NCBI GenBank assembly: GCA_016927065.1
Contig: JAFGNJ010000019.1
Location: forward strand, 179,068-243,067
DNA length: 64,000 bases
Direction of reading: 5' to 3'
Origin: Deltaproteobacteria bacterium
GTDB lineage: Bacteria; Desulfobacterota; B13-G15; RBG-16-54-18
Program-made: the position numbers and the translations under genes
Notes under the pieces: generated by a model
Told to the model about the DNA's origin: nothing
Databases searched by the model: none
What the model saw: only the letters and a program-made list of their open reading frames with translations
Part shown: in pieces, positions 24,915 to 33,896 of the stretch
Numbering within the stretch: position 1 is the first letter of the stretch
Layout of the letters: each line of letters begins with the position of its first letter

Positions 24915-26081
24915 TTATTTGATTTTTTCTATATTGAGTTTATTTGTAATAGCATCTATCGCATTGAGAAAATCATTTGTTGATAAAAATTCCTTCCAAT
25001 ATAGTGCCTCACTTCTAGGAATATTTGCAGAAAAATATTTATTTTTATATAAAACTATATGCAAATTACCCCACGGAAACCACTTTAAAGGACTGTCTAT
25101 AGGAGCTACCCAGTTAAATATGGCAATGGTGGGAACACCAAAAGCAGCAGCAATATGAAGCGGCCCAGTACTATTTCCAATAAATAAACGACTCTTTTCT
25201 AATAAAGAAATAAGTTGCACAAGACTTAATGAGCCAGTTGTTATAATAGGATTATTTGACATAAAATTTTTAACTTTTTGACAAAGATCAATCTCCTCTG
25301 CGCCACCTATCAAGATTATCCTAGCATTGTATTTGTTAATCAGATAGTCAGCTACTTCAGCAAATCCATCAGGTTCCCATCTTCTGTTTTTAACTCTTGC
25401 ACCAGGGTGTATAGCTACAATAAAGTCTGCAATTGACAAACTATTATTATTAAAAAATTCCCCCATTAAAAGCTCCCCTTTTTTATCTATAGGCACATAT
25501 AACGCTTTGTTTTTAGTATCTATTCCTATCGTTCTTACTACATCCAATGTAGATTCTACTTCATGTTTATTATCGCTATCTTTTTGAAGATATGAGATTT
25601 TTGATGTGAAGATAAAGCCCAATCCATAATTATCAATACCGACTCTAAACCTGGCTCCGCTGAGAAAAGTTGCCATGATGGACAAAAAACAATAAGAAAG
25701 TGCTATTGATAAATCAAATTTTTTATCTCTGATTTCTCTGATTAATCTTAGTTTTTTAACAACACCTATTTTTTTATCTATTGTGATAAGTTCATCTATA
25801 TATGGATTACCTTCCACTATGTCTTTAGTATATAAAGACACTAATAGAACTATCTTTGCTTTTGGGAAATGCTCTCGGATAGCTTTAAAAGTAGGGGTAG
25901 AAAGGACTAAATCACCAATTCTATCAAGCCTTACAACCAAGATACTTTTAACCATTGATTTATCAAATTGAGGTACTTGCGAAATTAATCCTACCCATCG
26001 CAAAAAAGTGCACACAACAGAGCCCGTAATCTCTATAGTGTAGTAAATAATACGCTTAAGACTAGAAAATAAGAAAATCAT
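24915..26081 (-). CDS. Glycosyltransferase family 9 (heptosyltransferase-like)
   Basis: The third GT9 enzyme (388 residues), with SILVVRLDRIGDLVLSTPTFKAIREHF near residue 45 and LFIGNSTGPLHIAAAFGVPTIAIF near 310. The donor motif has Ser-Thr-Gly-Pro in place of Asp/Asn-Ser-Gly-Pro. It has a hydrophobic N-terminal segment of about 25 residues that could be a membrane anchor. Codon and base composition are much more A+T-rich than in the two GT9 genes downstream, which points to separate acquisition. Its start overlaps the end of the next upstream gene by 4 bp. Confidence 0.86.
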   Translation of the reverse strand: MIFLFSSLKRIIYYTIEITGSVVCTFLRWVGLISQVPQFDKSMVKSILVVRLDRIGDLVLSTPTFKAIREHFPKAKIVLLVSLYTKDIVEGNPYIDELITIDKKIGVVKKLRLIREIRDKKFDLSIALSYCFLSIMATFLSGARFRVGIDNYGLGFIFTSKISYLQKDSDNKHEVESTLDVVRTIGIDTKNKALYVPIDKKGELLMGEFFNNNSLSIADFIVAIHPGARVKNRRWEPDGFAEVADYLINKYNARIILIGGAEEIDLCQKVKNFMSNNPIITTGSLSLVQLISLLEKSRLFIGNSTGPLHIAAAFGVPTIAIFNWVAPIDSPLKWFPWGNLHIVLYKNKYFSANIPRSEALYWKEFLSTNDFLNAIDAITNKLNIEKIK

Positions 26082-27205
26082 GTTTTTTTTCTTAACAATT
26101 CAAGAAGAATATCATTAATCTCTTTAGATGTTTCTTCTATGCGAAAAAATCTTTCCACCCGTTTTCGTCCCTCTTCCCCCATCTTCTTAGCTATGACAGG
26201 GTTTTTTAATAGATATACAATGGCCTCAGCTAATGCTCCCGGGTCTTTGGGTGGAACAAGAATTCCAGTCTGTTTGTCGATAACTGCCTCTAGAATACCA
26301 TCTACTTTGGTTGCTACTATTGGCTTCCGAGTAGCCATAGCTTCAATTAAGACACGTCCAAAAGCTTCTTCTAAAGAAGGTAAAACTAAAAGATCAATGC
26401 TATTCATTAAGTCTGGAATATTTTTTATAAAACCCGTAAAAATTACATTGTTTTGTAATTTAAGATCATCTACAAGGCACAATAATTTACTTGCATATAA
26501 TTTATTCTCCGCTACAGTCTTACCTGCTATGATAAATTTAACATTATTTATTTTTTTAAGGATATCAGGCGCAGATCGTATGAAATAGTCTTGGCCTTTG
26601 CGAGGCTCGATAGATCCAACAACAGCAACAACAAAATCTTTAGTATCCAAATTGAAGGCATTTCTAAAAAATGAACCTTTCTTAAAATCAAATTTTTCTA
26701 TATCAACACCTGAATATATGACTTTCATTTTACTTTTTTTCTTAAATCGTCGAGGAAAAACGTTGCTAACACTTTTTGATGTACAAACAATCATATCGCT
26801 GAAATTTATACAGTTTGTTATAAGATGTTTTCTTGTTATAGGAACGCGCACATGACATAGAATTGGAACGCGAGATAGTTTAGCCGCTGGAAGCGAGAAC
26901 TGATTTGCAAAAAGATCATTCACATAGACAAGGTCTATACTGTTTTCCTTTATAACTTTTATAACTTCTTGTACGGTCCTCAAATATTTTAGAGGAGAGG
27001 TTTTCTTAGTGAGGTAATGCATAGAAATAATAATATTCGCAATATTAGCAGCTCTGGCATTATCAACTAAAGGCCCCTCCGAAGGAGATAGCAAAATAGG
27101 TCTAAGGTTTTTATCTAGATGTTCTAGGATAGTAAAGAGGTTTATCTCTCCACCAGCCCATCCAGAGTTTGCGTTTACAAAAAGGATCTTATGAGTATTT
27201 TTCAT
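26078..27205 (-). CDS. Glycosyltransferase family 4
   Basis: A 375-residue GT-B retaining glycosyltransferase. The N-terminal domain starts with ILFVNANSGWAGGEINLFTIL. The donor domain has VAVVGSIEPRKGQDYFIRSA and the family motif EAFGRVLIEAMATRKPIVAT (the EX7E pair around residue 285). It would extend a surface glycan at the cytoplasmic membrane face; neither donor nor linkage is readable. It overlaps both neighbours by 4 bp, so it belongs to a tightly coupled operon. Confidence 0.87.
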   Translation of the reverse strand: MKNTHKILFVNANSGWAGGEINLFTILEHLDKNLRPILLSPSEGPLVDNARAANIANIIISMHYLTKKTSPLKYLRTVQEVIKVIKENSIDLVYVNDLFANQFSLPAAKLSRVPILCHVRVPITRKHLITNCINFSDMIVCTSKSVSNVFPRRFKKKSKMKVIYSGVDIEKFDFKKGSFFRNAFNLDTKDFVVAVVGSIEPRKGQDYFIRSAPDILKKINNVKFIIAGKTVAENKLYASKLLCLVDDLKLQNNVIFTGFIKNIPDLMNSIDLLVLPSLEEAFGRVLIEAMATRKPIVATKVDGILEAVIDKQTGILVPPKDPGALAEAIVYLLKNPVIAKKMGEEGRKRVERFFRIEETSKEINDILLELLRKKT

Positions 27206-28410
27206 CGCAGATTATACTCGTTTATTGCACATTGATATACATTCAAAACCTTTTCTGTAAGCTTCACAGCGTCAAACCGATCACGGAGTATTTCCCGTCC
27301 TCGCCGACCAAATTTGTAAGCTATATCATTGTGCTTAAGGAGAAAATCTATCTTCATCGCCATTTCATCTATATCGTAGGGGGGGATGAGAAAACCTGTT
27401 TCATCATGGATAAGCCACTCCGAAATGGCACCCACATTGAAGGCTATGACGGGACGTTCATATGCCATGGCCTCGGGGCCAACCATACCGAACGGCTCCG
27501 ACTCTATAGAGGGTACAACGACCACAGAACTCATCTCATAATATTTCAGCAAATCGTCACTTTTAATCCATCCAAGAAATTCTACATTATTGATTATTCC
27601 CATGTGATCTGCTAGACGCTTGGCTTCATTAAGATACGATCCATCACCAATGACTATAAGTTTATATGGTGATTTAATTTGTCTCAGAGACCGAATCAAA
27701 AACCCTATGCCCTTTGTCTCTTCGATCCTTCCTACAAATAGGATGGTATTATCAGGTGGATACGAATGGGATACGGGAAGATTCGGGTAACCTACAACCG
27801 GCGGTGTGATATAGATCTTTTCATTTGAAAGTCCATTGCGTAACAACAGCTCCTTCATATAAATTGAACCCACCGTTACAGCATGAGCTTGCTTGGCGAT
27901 TTGTATGGAAGAGTAATATCTAAGAAAAGCCTTAGCAAGTAGATGTGGCCTCATGCTAATACAACGCTTAGCAAAGGCATTCCATAAGCATACCCACCCT
28001 GGCATTACATCGCATGCGGACAAGGGCATCTTGAACAATTTAGGTCCACTTGGACAGGTAGCCTGATGGTTGTGGATAAACAGGATAATAGGTTTCAACT
28101 GTACAAGCACCTTGGGTAAGTACTTGTTTTCCATAAGATGCATGTGGATTACATCAGGGTTTTCGTTTCGGACTATTCCCAGCACTTTTTTTATACTTGT
28201 ACTATCCGGAAAAATTGTGAAAGAGCAGATGTTTGGAACATAATAGGCATTTCTTTCAGTCAAAATGGAGTATGACCATTCTTCCTCGCCATAGATTACA
28301 GCCGTGGTATGTCCCTGAGTTTCTAATAGATCAGAAATCCTATGTACATATTTCCCAACGCCCCCCTGATAGCCTTCCCCATACTTCGTTGCTATATGAA
28401 GCACTTTCAT
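27202..28410 (-). CDS. Glycosyltransferase family 4
   Basis: A 402-residue GT4 protein. MKVLHIATKYGEGYQGGVGKY is the acceptor-domain start, TILFVGRIEETKGIGFLIRSL the donor domain start, and SEPFGMVGPEAMAYERPVIAF carries the EX7E motif near residue 300. A short cysteine-containing segment (NHQATCPSGPKLF... CDVMPGWVCLWNAFAKRC) in the N-terminal half resembles that of several GT4 family members with a possible structural metal site. Overlaps of 4 bp on both sides show coupling with neighbouring glycosyltransferase genes. Confidence 0.87.
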   Translation of the reverse strand: MKVLHIATKYGEGYQGGVGKYVHRISDLLETQGHTTAVIYGEEEWSYSILTERNAYYVPNICSFTIFPDSTSIKKVLGIVRNENPDVIHMHLMENKYLPKVLVQLKPIILFIHNHQATCPSGPKLFKMPLSACDVMPGWVCLWNAFAKRCISMRPHLLAKAFLRYYSSIQIAKQAHAVTVGSIYMKELLLRNGLSNEKIYITPPVVGYPNLPVSHSYPPDNTILFVGRIEETKGIGFLIRSLRQIKSPYKLIVIGDGSYLNEAKRLADHMGIINNVEFLGWIKSDDLLKYYEMSSVVVVPSIESEPFGMVGPEAMAYERPVIAFNVGAISEWLIHDETGFLIPPYDIDEMAMKIDFLLKHNDIAYKFGRRGREILRDRFDAVKLTEKVLNVYQCAINEYNLR

Positions 28411-29567
28411 CTGTTCAAGGCCTTTAGAATATGACTCGTTATCTCGTCAGCCCGTGCCCTCCAGGTGTTCCGTCGCGCAAAGGCCAAACGTTTTTCCACG
28501 ATTAGATTTTCATCGTTGGCCAGACAATCAGCGATACACCGTGCGAAGTCCTCCTTAGCAAATGCTATCTTTATAACATCTTCCAGAGGCTTCACATCTG
28601 TTAAAGGCGTGGATACAACTGGCTTCCCGGTAACCACGTATTCATAAACCTTTATAGGGTTGACCGCCTCTGTCGCCTCTCCGATAACATAAGGAAGAAT
28701 GCATACATCAAAATACCTAAGGTACGCAGGGATTGTATCGTATGATTTCATTCCCATATAATAAACATTGTTTTTTTTAGTTATTTCTTTGAACTTTTTT
28801 AAAAAATGTTTACTTACAGTATAGATGGGACCTATCATTACAAATGACCATTCAGGTTTTACAGAAATAATATAGTCTAAAAGTTCCATGTCCAATCTTT
28901 CATTGAGTTTGCCTATAAGCCCTATAGTCGGCCTGGTGATATCTTTCATGTCCTCTGGCACAGCAATGTCTTGAGAAAGTGCCTTGCTAAAGTGTTCAAA
29001 ATCGGCTGCATTTGGTATATAGTAAGTTTTTGGATTAACTTTTTTTGCTTGGTGATAAAGTTTTTGGGAAGCTGCAAATACCATATCCACTTGTCCTAGA
29101 AATTTTTCCTCATCTTTTTTATATTTATCTTTTAGATCTTGAGGGAACCCAGGATATTGGGTATGGTCGTCAAAGATACGACAAACCGTAATCTTTTCCT
29201 CAAACTTGCCAAACAGAAAGCTCTCCATATGGTCGCAGAGCCATAAAATATCACACGAAAAACCAAATGGTTTTAGAACCCTTTTTATTTGTGTAACATA
29301 TAAAAATAACTCAAGCTTAAAAATTAGTTTAAATCTCAAAAAACGCAAAAAAGAAAAAGGTGTAAGAAGCATTATGTTTTTGTATATTAACGTTGGCCCC
29401 CTTAAAGCTTTAATCCATTGCTTCCATCGTTCTAGTGATGGTATAAAAAAGGTCTTGGGCTCAACAAAAATTATCTTAAAATCTTCAGCCATCTCGATGT
29501 AAAGATGACGCCTGTTACAACTATTCCAATTCTGGTGTTCCGCTATGATAATGCAAGGCTTCCCCAT
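28407..29567 (-). CDS. Glycosyltransferase, GT-B fold (GT1/GT4-like)
   Basis: About 386 residues from the ATG at 29567, which follows GAGAAGG; a TTG at 29585 is an alternative. The first domain (CIIIAEHQNWNSCNRRHLY) is atypical. The second has PTIGLIGKLNERLDMELLDYI and a VNPIKVYEYVVTGKPVVSTPL segment with the carboxylate typical of GT-B enzymes. It resembles the UDP-galactopyranose- and teichuronic-type group often annotated as glycosyltransferase family 1. The acceptor is unknown. It starts 31 bp downstream of a truncated GT2 remnant. Confidence 0.8.
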   Translation of the reverse strand: MGKPCIIIAEHQNWNSCNRRHLYIEMAEDFKIIFVEPKTFFIPSLERWKQWIKALRGPTLIYKNIMLLTPFSFLRFLRFKLIFKLELFLYVTQIKRVLKPFGFSCDILWLCDHMESFLFGKFEEKITVCRIFDDHTQYPGFPQDLKDKYKKDEEKFLGQVDMVFAASQKLYHQAKKVNPKTYYIPNAADFEHFSKALSQDIAVPEDMKDITRPTIGLIGKLNERLDMELLDYIISVKPEWSFVMIGPIYTVSKHFLKKFKEITKKNNVYYMGMKSYDTIPAYLRYFDVCILPYVIGEATEAVNPIKVYEYVVTGKPVVSTPLTDVKPLEDVIKIAFAKEDFARCIADCLANDENLIVEKRLAFARRNTWRARADEITSHILKALNR

Positions 29568-29597
29568 AGTTATTAACCTTCTCAAAGCTTCTGCATA

Positions 29598-29741
29598 TTA
29601 AATAAGAAAGAAATCGGTTGATGCATTATCAACGATAATTACCTCAAAATAATTGAATGTTTGATTTAACACACTTTCAATCGCCCTGCCGATAAGAGAA
29701 GCTCTATTGAATGTTGGAAGAATAATGCTAATTTGAGGCAC
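29598..29741 (-). pseudogene. Truncated N-terminus of a GT2 glycosyltransferase
   Basis: From a GTG at 29741 the minus strand reads VPQISIILPTFNRASLIG, then RAIESVLNQTFNYFEVIIVD and NASTD before running into a stop at 29598 (47 residues). This is precisely the first beta-alpha-beta unit of a GT-A family 2 enzyme, up to the D(D/N)xSxD nucleotide-sugar motif. The remaining 200 or more residues are missing. An AAAGGA lies upstream, within the preceding methyltransferase gene's stop region. It is a gene remnant from deletion or recombination in the O-antigen region. Confidence 0.8.
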
Positions 29742-29744
29742 GAG

Positions 29745-30563
29745 TTAAAGTCCTTTCTGAAGAATAAAGATGTTGTAAACACTAAAATTTTTCAAGATAG
29801 GCAAAGTGGAAAGAAAGCTATTGACTTTTTTGTTTTGGCAATATTTTTCAAGTAATTGACCAAACTTAAATTTGGTTACCCACAATGGTAACTCAAATCC
29901 AATTCCATAACGTTTTACAATAGTTAAGCCATGATTTTTAAGGCTTTTTTCTAAATCTCTAATTAAAATAAAATCATTTTCAAACCAAGGAATTTTATAA
30001 TAAGTAAATTCTCTTATATGTTCTCTGGGATCAAAATAAATCGGTCTTTTTAGATAGCGCATATCAAAATATCGGCTCAATGAGACTGTCGGGATACTCA
30101 TCAGCACCCAGGTATTGGGCTTTAGAACACAAAACAATTCTTTCAGCAAAGCATCATCATTAAGAACATGTTCCAAAACCTCTGTACAGACGGCCCCATC
30201 AAAAATCGTTCTCTTAATTGGAAGGTCCTCAGCATAAGCTTGAACTAACAAAATATAAGATGAATACCTTAGGGTCTTTCGTTTTGCTCTTGATAATCTT
30301 GTGTAAGAAATATCGATCCCAACAACCGAGTTCTTTCGTTTCACTAACGATAGGGCAGTCCTTCCATCTCCACAACCGACATCTATAATCTTTTTTCGAC
30401 GTATGTCACTAAGCAACTGATTGATTTTCTCAACAAGCAATGACTGACAAAATCCGGTAGCCCAGTACTCATCCATGTCGCCTTTTTTGTTAGCCACATG
30501 CTCATAAAATTTTCTCTTTTGTGACAAGTTTTCCAATAATTTATTTTTTTTAATCATTTGCAT
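29745..30563 (-). CDS. Class I SAM-dependent methyltransferase
   Basis: 272 residues with the methyltransferase-11/25 pattern: KIIDVGCGDGRTALSLVKR (motif I, about 58-76), VVGIDISYTRLSRAK (strand 2), DGAVCTEVLEHVLNDDALL (post-motif I) and LKPNTWVLMSIPTVSLSRYF. The last 100 residues form a lid with many aromatic residues. The likely role is methylation of a sugar or lipid-linked intermediate, but the substrate is not visible. The region is A+T-rich. Confidence 0.82.
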   Translation of the reverse strand: MQMIKKNKLLENLSQKRKFYEHVANKKGDMDEYWATGFCQSLLVEKINQLLSDIRRKKIIDVGCGDGRTALSLVKRKNSVVGIDISYTRLSRAKRKTLRYSSYILLVQAYAEDLPIKRTIFDGAVCTEVLEHVLNDDALLKELFCVLKPNTWVLMSIPTVSLSRYFDMRYLKRPIYFDPREHIREFTYYKIPWFENDFILIRDLEKSLKNHGLTIVKRYGIGFELPLWVTKFKFGQLLEKYCQNKKVNSFLSTLPILKNFSVYNIFILQKGL

Positions 30564-30639
30564 ACACTTTTTAACTTTAATATACTTTTATCTTTGTCGC
30601 AAATATTGCAAAAATAATAGCGGCCCGGCTTTATATGCA

Positions 30640-31215
30640 TTATTTCCTTCCCAAAACCCAAGTAACTATTGGATATGATTTTTCATTATAAGTAGCAATT
30701 AAATGCCGTATGCTCCATTTTGATTCTGGAATATTCATAAAACGGAATCGATCATGAAGGAAGCAGAGCACAAGTGCAATACGATTTCCCCACCCCTCAG
30801 ATTGAAATATTTCAGAGAAATTTCTGCAGAGATATCTTAATGCATCAGGGGAAAAACGCCAAAAATCTTTAGGAGAGGCGTGAAAATAGTTTATGAAACA
30901 GGTAGTATGTAACGCCAAACCACCACTTTTTAAAACTCTATAAGATTCTCCTATTGCTTTCCCAGGATCTTCAAGATGCTCGATGACTTGATCACTTATT
31001 ACAAAATCAAAATAATTATCATTATAGGGTAAATCTTGCATATCAACTTTTGGATATTCTGTTTCTATCAACTCGGCATTGTTCATATCAATTAAAGGAT
31101 AGAGATTCTTAATGCCACTTATACATAAAATCTTTCCTCTGATTGGGAAATGACTATTCTCTCTAAGACATTCTTCAATGCGTTTATACATACAGTATCG
31201 TGTCAAATGAGCCAT
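30640..31215 (-). CDS. Methyltransferase-like protein with degenerate SAM loop
   Basis: 191 residues resembling methyltransferase type 11. The central block YNDNYFDFVISDQVIEHLEDPGKAI and ESYRVLKSGGLALHTTCF is clear, as is a C-terminal LRYLCRNFSEIF. Motif I, normally E/DxGxGxG, reads ILCISGIKNLYPLID and lacks the glycine loop. SAM binding may therefore be altered or lost. It is shorter than typical members (about 230). It sits 3 bp after the flippase gene and is probably co-transcribed. Confidence 0.7.
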   Translation of the reverse strand: MAHLTRYCMYKRIEECLRENSHFPIRGKILCISGIKNLYPLIDMNNAELIETEYPKVDMQDLPYNDNYFDFVISDQVIEHLEDPGKAIGESYRVLKSGGLALHTTCFINYFHASPKDFWRFSPDALRYLCRNFSEIFQSEGWGNRIALVLCFLHDRFRFMNIPESKWSIRHLIATYNEKSYPIVTWVLGRK

Positions 31216-31218
31216 TTT

Positions 31219-32682
31219 CTAAGAGGTACGGAAAGATTGAACGCTCTCTTTTATTAAAGATTGCATTCCATAATTAAAGAATTTATCTAAAAGATAAGTT
31301 ATTATAAAATATGATAAAAAACATAAACAAGCTAAAGCGATAAATTCCCAAATCCCTGTTTTTATCGAGATTTTAAAGATTGACACAAGCACAAGTACTA
31401 CGGCGACATTTATAAAAGGAAATATGAGTATTTGAGAGAATTTCTTAGTGCTACATTTTGTGATTCTAATAGTCATAATAATAAAACCAATGCATGAAAC
31501 AAAAATACTCACAAATACCGCAATTGATGTTCCTAATATCTCTAATTTCATAGTAAGGGGATAGATTAATGCAATTAGCACAAAAAAACGAATTATTTGC
31601 ATCGTCGTGTCTATCTTAGGTTTTCCAACAGCATAAAAAATAAAACCTGACGAAGCTGCTATTGACCTCACCAATCCTGCACAAGCTAATAGCTGCATAG
31701 CAGAGACCATCAACATCCATTTATCTCCTAAAAAGATCCTCGTAAAATCAGAAGCAAAAATAAAAATGAACCCAGCAATGGGAAAAGACAAAAAGGCGGT
31801 AAGCTGCAAAACTCTTAAATAAGCCTCCCTTAACCGAGGCAAATCGTCCTGCATTTTAGAATATGCAGGGAATGTCACCTGTGAGATGACTTGGGTGATC
31901 TCTGTTGTGGGCATATTGGAGATCCTATATGCCATTTGATAAAAACCGAGCATTGTAGCCCCTAACACCTTGCCGACAAAAACATCATCACCTTGAGTTA
32001 TCAAAAAGATTAATATTGTTGACCAGAAGACCCACCTCCCAAAAACAAACAGTTCCCGTATCTTGCCCAGATCCAACCTGAAATGCGGCCTATAGGGATG
32101 TATTACATAACTAGCTATAAGTCCTGTCAAACTTCCTGCAAGCATACCAAAGACAAACGCCCAGACATTTTTAAATATCAAAGCTGCTGAGACCACTGTA
32201 ATAAATTCAACGAGGCTAGAAGTTAATCGATAAACGAATTGCTTGTTAAATTCTAATTCTTTCTGAAAATAAAGAGTACCAATGTTGCTAAAACCTCCTA
32301 AAATAAGCGAGATGCCAATAATCTGAATTATAATAGATGCTTCAGGGGTGTTGAAAAAAAGGGATACATGCGGAGCAGAAAGAAAAATAATAATAAATAA
32401 AATGACACCTCTGATTATAGAAACTGTCCAAGCAGTATCTAAATAGTGAGTGATGTCTTCCTTTCTCTGAATTAACGCCGTCTGAAAACCCGTTTGAGAA
32501 AAGGTCTCTAAAGTAGACATTGCCAACAAGGCAATCCCGAAGAGCCCGAAATCACTTGGGGCCAGCAGTCTGGCCAAGATAACCAGCCTGACTAATCCAA
32601 GAACCTTCTCTACCCCTCTCAAGACAAAAACCCACATCCCACCTCTGGTTACCCTTTGTGAGAGCGATGTTTCTGGTTTCAT
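31219..32682 (-). CDS. Polysaccharide flippase, Wzx/RfbX-type (oligosaccharide-lipid transporter)
   Basis: 487 residues with 12-14 predicted transmembrane helices of the MOP superfamily. Typical features are an N-terminal RVTRGGMWVFVLRGVEKVLGLVRL amphipathic/TM1 start, LLAPSDFGLFGIALL, and a conserved FGRWVFWSTILIFLITQGDD segment of the RfbX/MurJ-like subgroup. It would flip undecaprenyl-linked repeat units across the inner membrane. Together with the Wzy-like and Wzz-like genes nearby it completes a Wzx/Wzy-dependent pathway. Confidence 0.88.
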   Translation of the reverse strand: MKPETSLSQRVTRGGMWVFVLRGVEKVLGLVRLVILARLLAPSDFGLFGIALLAMSTLETFSQTGFQTALIQRKEDITHYLDTAWTVSIIRGVILFIIIFLSAPHVSLFFNTPEASIIIQIIGISLILGGFSNIGTLYFQKELEFNKQFVYRLTSSLVEFITVVSAALIFKNVWAFVFGMLAGSLTGLIASYVIHPYRPHFRLDLGKIRELFVFGRWVFWSTILIFLITQGDDVFVGKVLGATMLGFYQMAYRISNMPTTEITQVISQVTFPAYSKMQDDLPRLREAYLRVLQLTAFLSFPIAGFIFIFASDFTRIFLGDKWMLMVSAMQLLACAGLVRSIAASSGFIFYAVGKPKIDTTMQIIRFFVLIALIYPLTMKLEILGTSIAVFVSIFVSCIGFIIMTIRITKCSTKKFSQILIFPFINVAVVLVLVSIFKISIKTGIWEFIALACLCFLSYFIITYLLDKFFNYGMQSLIKESVQSFRTS

Positions 32683-32918
32683 GAAGCGTTATTCCTTGTG
32701 CCTTTTCTCATGGATTTTCATCACCAGTATTGATAAGTGAATAGAACCAATTCTCAACCGTTAGGTTTACGGTTCACCAGGTGTAAGTCAACGCCTTATC
32801 GGCAAAGCGTTGGGATCATCCGCTGGACCGATTTGTTAGGTACCCTCCCGGTAAGCGTTATTGCAGCAAATTCTATTTTTTAGCTTTGACCCCAATTACT
32901 CATTCAGTTGTTAGATAT

Positions 32919-33896
32919 TCAACACGTTTTTAGATCATTTAGCTTAGCAATTGGTAAAGCAACAAAATTAGTGGATGAACTAGCTATGAATTGATTAAGT
33001 TTTAAAGGCTGAGTTTTATCCATAGGCTTCCAAGGCAGATGATTTATTTTATAATTTTGTGACGAAAATAAATTGAATAGTTCAGCGCGCTCACTATCAC
33101 CCCAACACTCAAAAATGATTATTGGCTTAATTCCTTGTAGTATTTTTATTGCACCTCGAAGCACTGAAAGCTCGTTTCCCTCAGTGTCAATTTTTATAAG
33201 AGTTCTGTTGTGCTCAATTTGCGGAAAATAATCATCGATCATTTTTTGCTTAACTCTTGTAGTTATTAACTTCTGAGTAGAAGTAAGTTTTTTTATGACT
33301 TTATGATTGGTAGAACCCAACCATGTATCACGTTCTGGATACGAAAGTTCTACAAAACCATCTCTTTCTCCAAGTGCTACCGGCTCTAACTGGGGTATCA
33401 CCCCGTTGAGTTTACATATTTTCTTAAAATAATCATGACACGAAGTATTTGGTTCAAACGTTATGGTTTTGATATGATGAACGAGAAATAATAAAGAATG
33501 AGTGCCATAGTTGGCGCCAATATCAATAAACAATTCTGGTGGTTCAGAGGAGTCGATCAGTGCACCATAAGTTTGCTTTACTTCTATTTCATGTCCAATT
33601 ATAGATACAGCACTATCCCAATCAAGCCAGAATCGTTCCGAAGTCAAAGGCATTAGAATACCTTTGTTTTGAAAAAAAACCTTCCAAATTCCATTTCTTC
33701 CTTGAACAAATCTACTTCTGAATAGTTTTGCAAACTTTTGGTGAAAAAGGCTTCTTTGATATGGAGTCAGTTGAAAATAGACAGTGTTTAACACTCTTCT
33801 TGACCAAGAAAAAGCTATAATTAACCTTACACTATTTCCAATAATAAACCATGCTACACTTTTCATCCATCCATTAACTCTACTAATTATTTTCAT
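32919..33896 (-). CDS. FkbM-family methyltransferase
   Basis: 325 residues. The C-terminal 200 carry the FkbM signature: PELFIDIGANYGTHSLLF (SAM motif I, about 120), TITFEPNTSCHDYFKKI, and LIKIDTEGNELSVLRGA with conserved Asp-Thr-Glu-Gly. The N-terminal 100 residues are basic and have a hydrophobic stretch (SVAWFIIGNSVRLIIAF) that could contact the membrane. FkbM enzymes O-methylate sugars and other hydroxyls. Its gene abuts the upstream Wzy-like gene without a gap. Confidence 0.85.
   Translation of the reverse strand: MKIISRVNGWMKSVAWFIIGNSVRLIIAFSWSRRVLNTVYFQLTPYQRSLFHQKFAKLFRSRFVQGRNGIWKVFFQNKGILMPLTSERFWLDWDSAVSIIGHEIEVKQTYGALIDSSEPPELFIDIGANYGTHSLLFLVHHIKTITFEPNTSCHDYFKKICKLNGVIPQLEPVALGERDGFVELSYPERDTWLGSTNHKVIKKLTSTQKLITTRVKQKMIDDYFPQIEHNRTLIKIDTEGNELSVLRGAIKILQGIKPIIIFECWGDSERAELFNLFSSQNYKINHLPWKPMDKTQPLKLNQFIASSSTNFVALPIAKLNDLKTC

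Noticed and set aside
32684..32862. 10-bp direct repeat AAGCGTTATT at 32684-32693 and 32853-32862 as a target-site duplication
   Set aside because: There is no transposase or terminal inverted repeats between the copies, and the repeat also touches the start of the flippase gene; probably chance.
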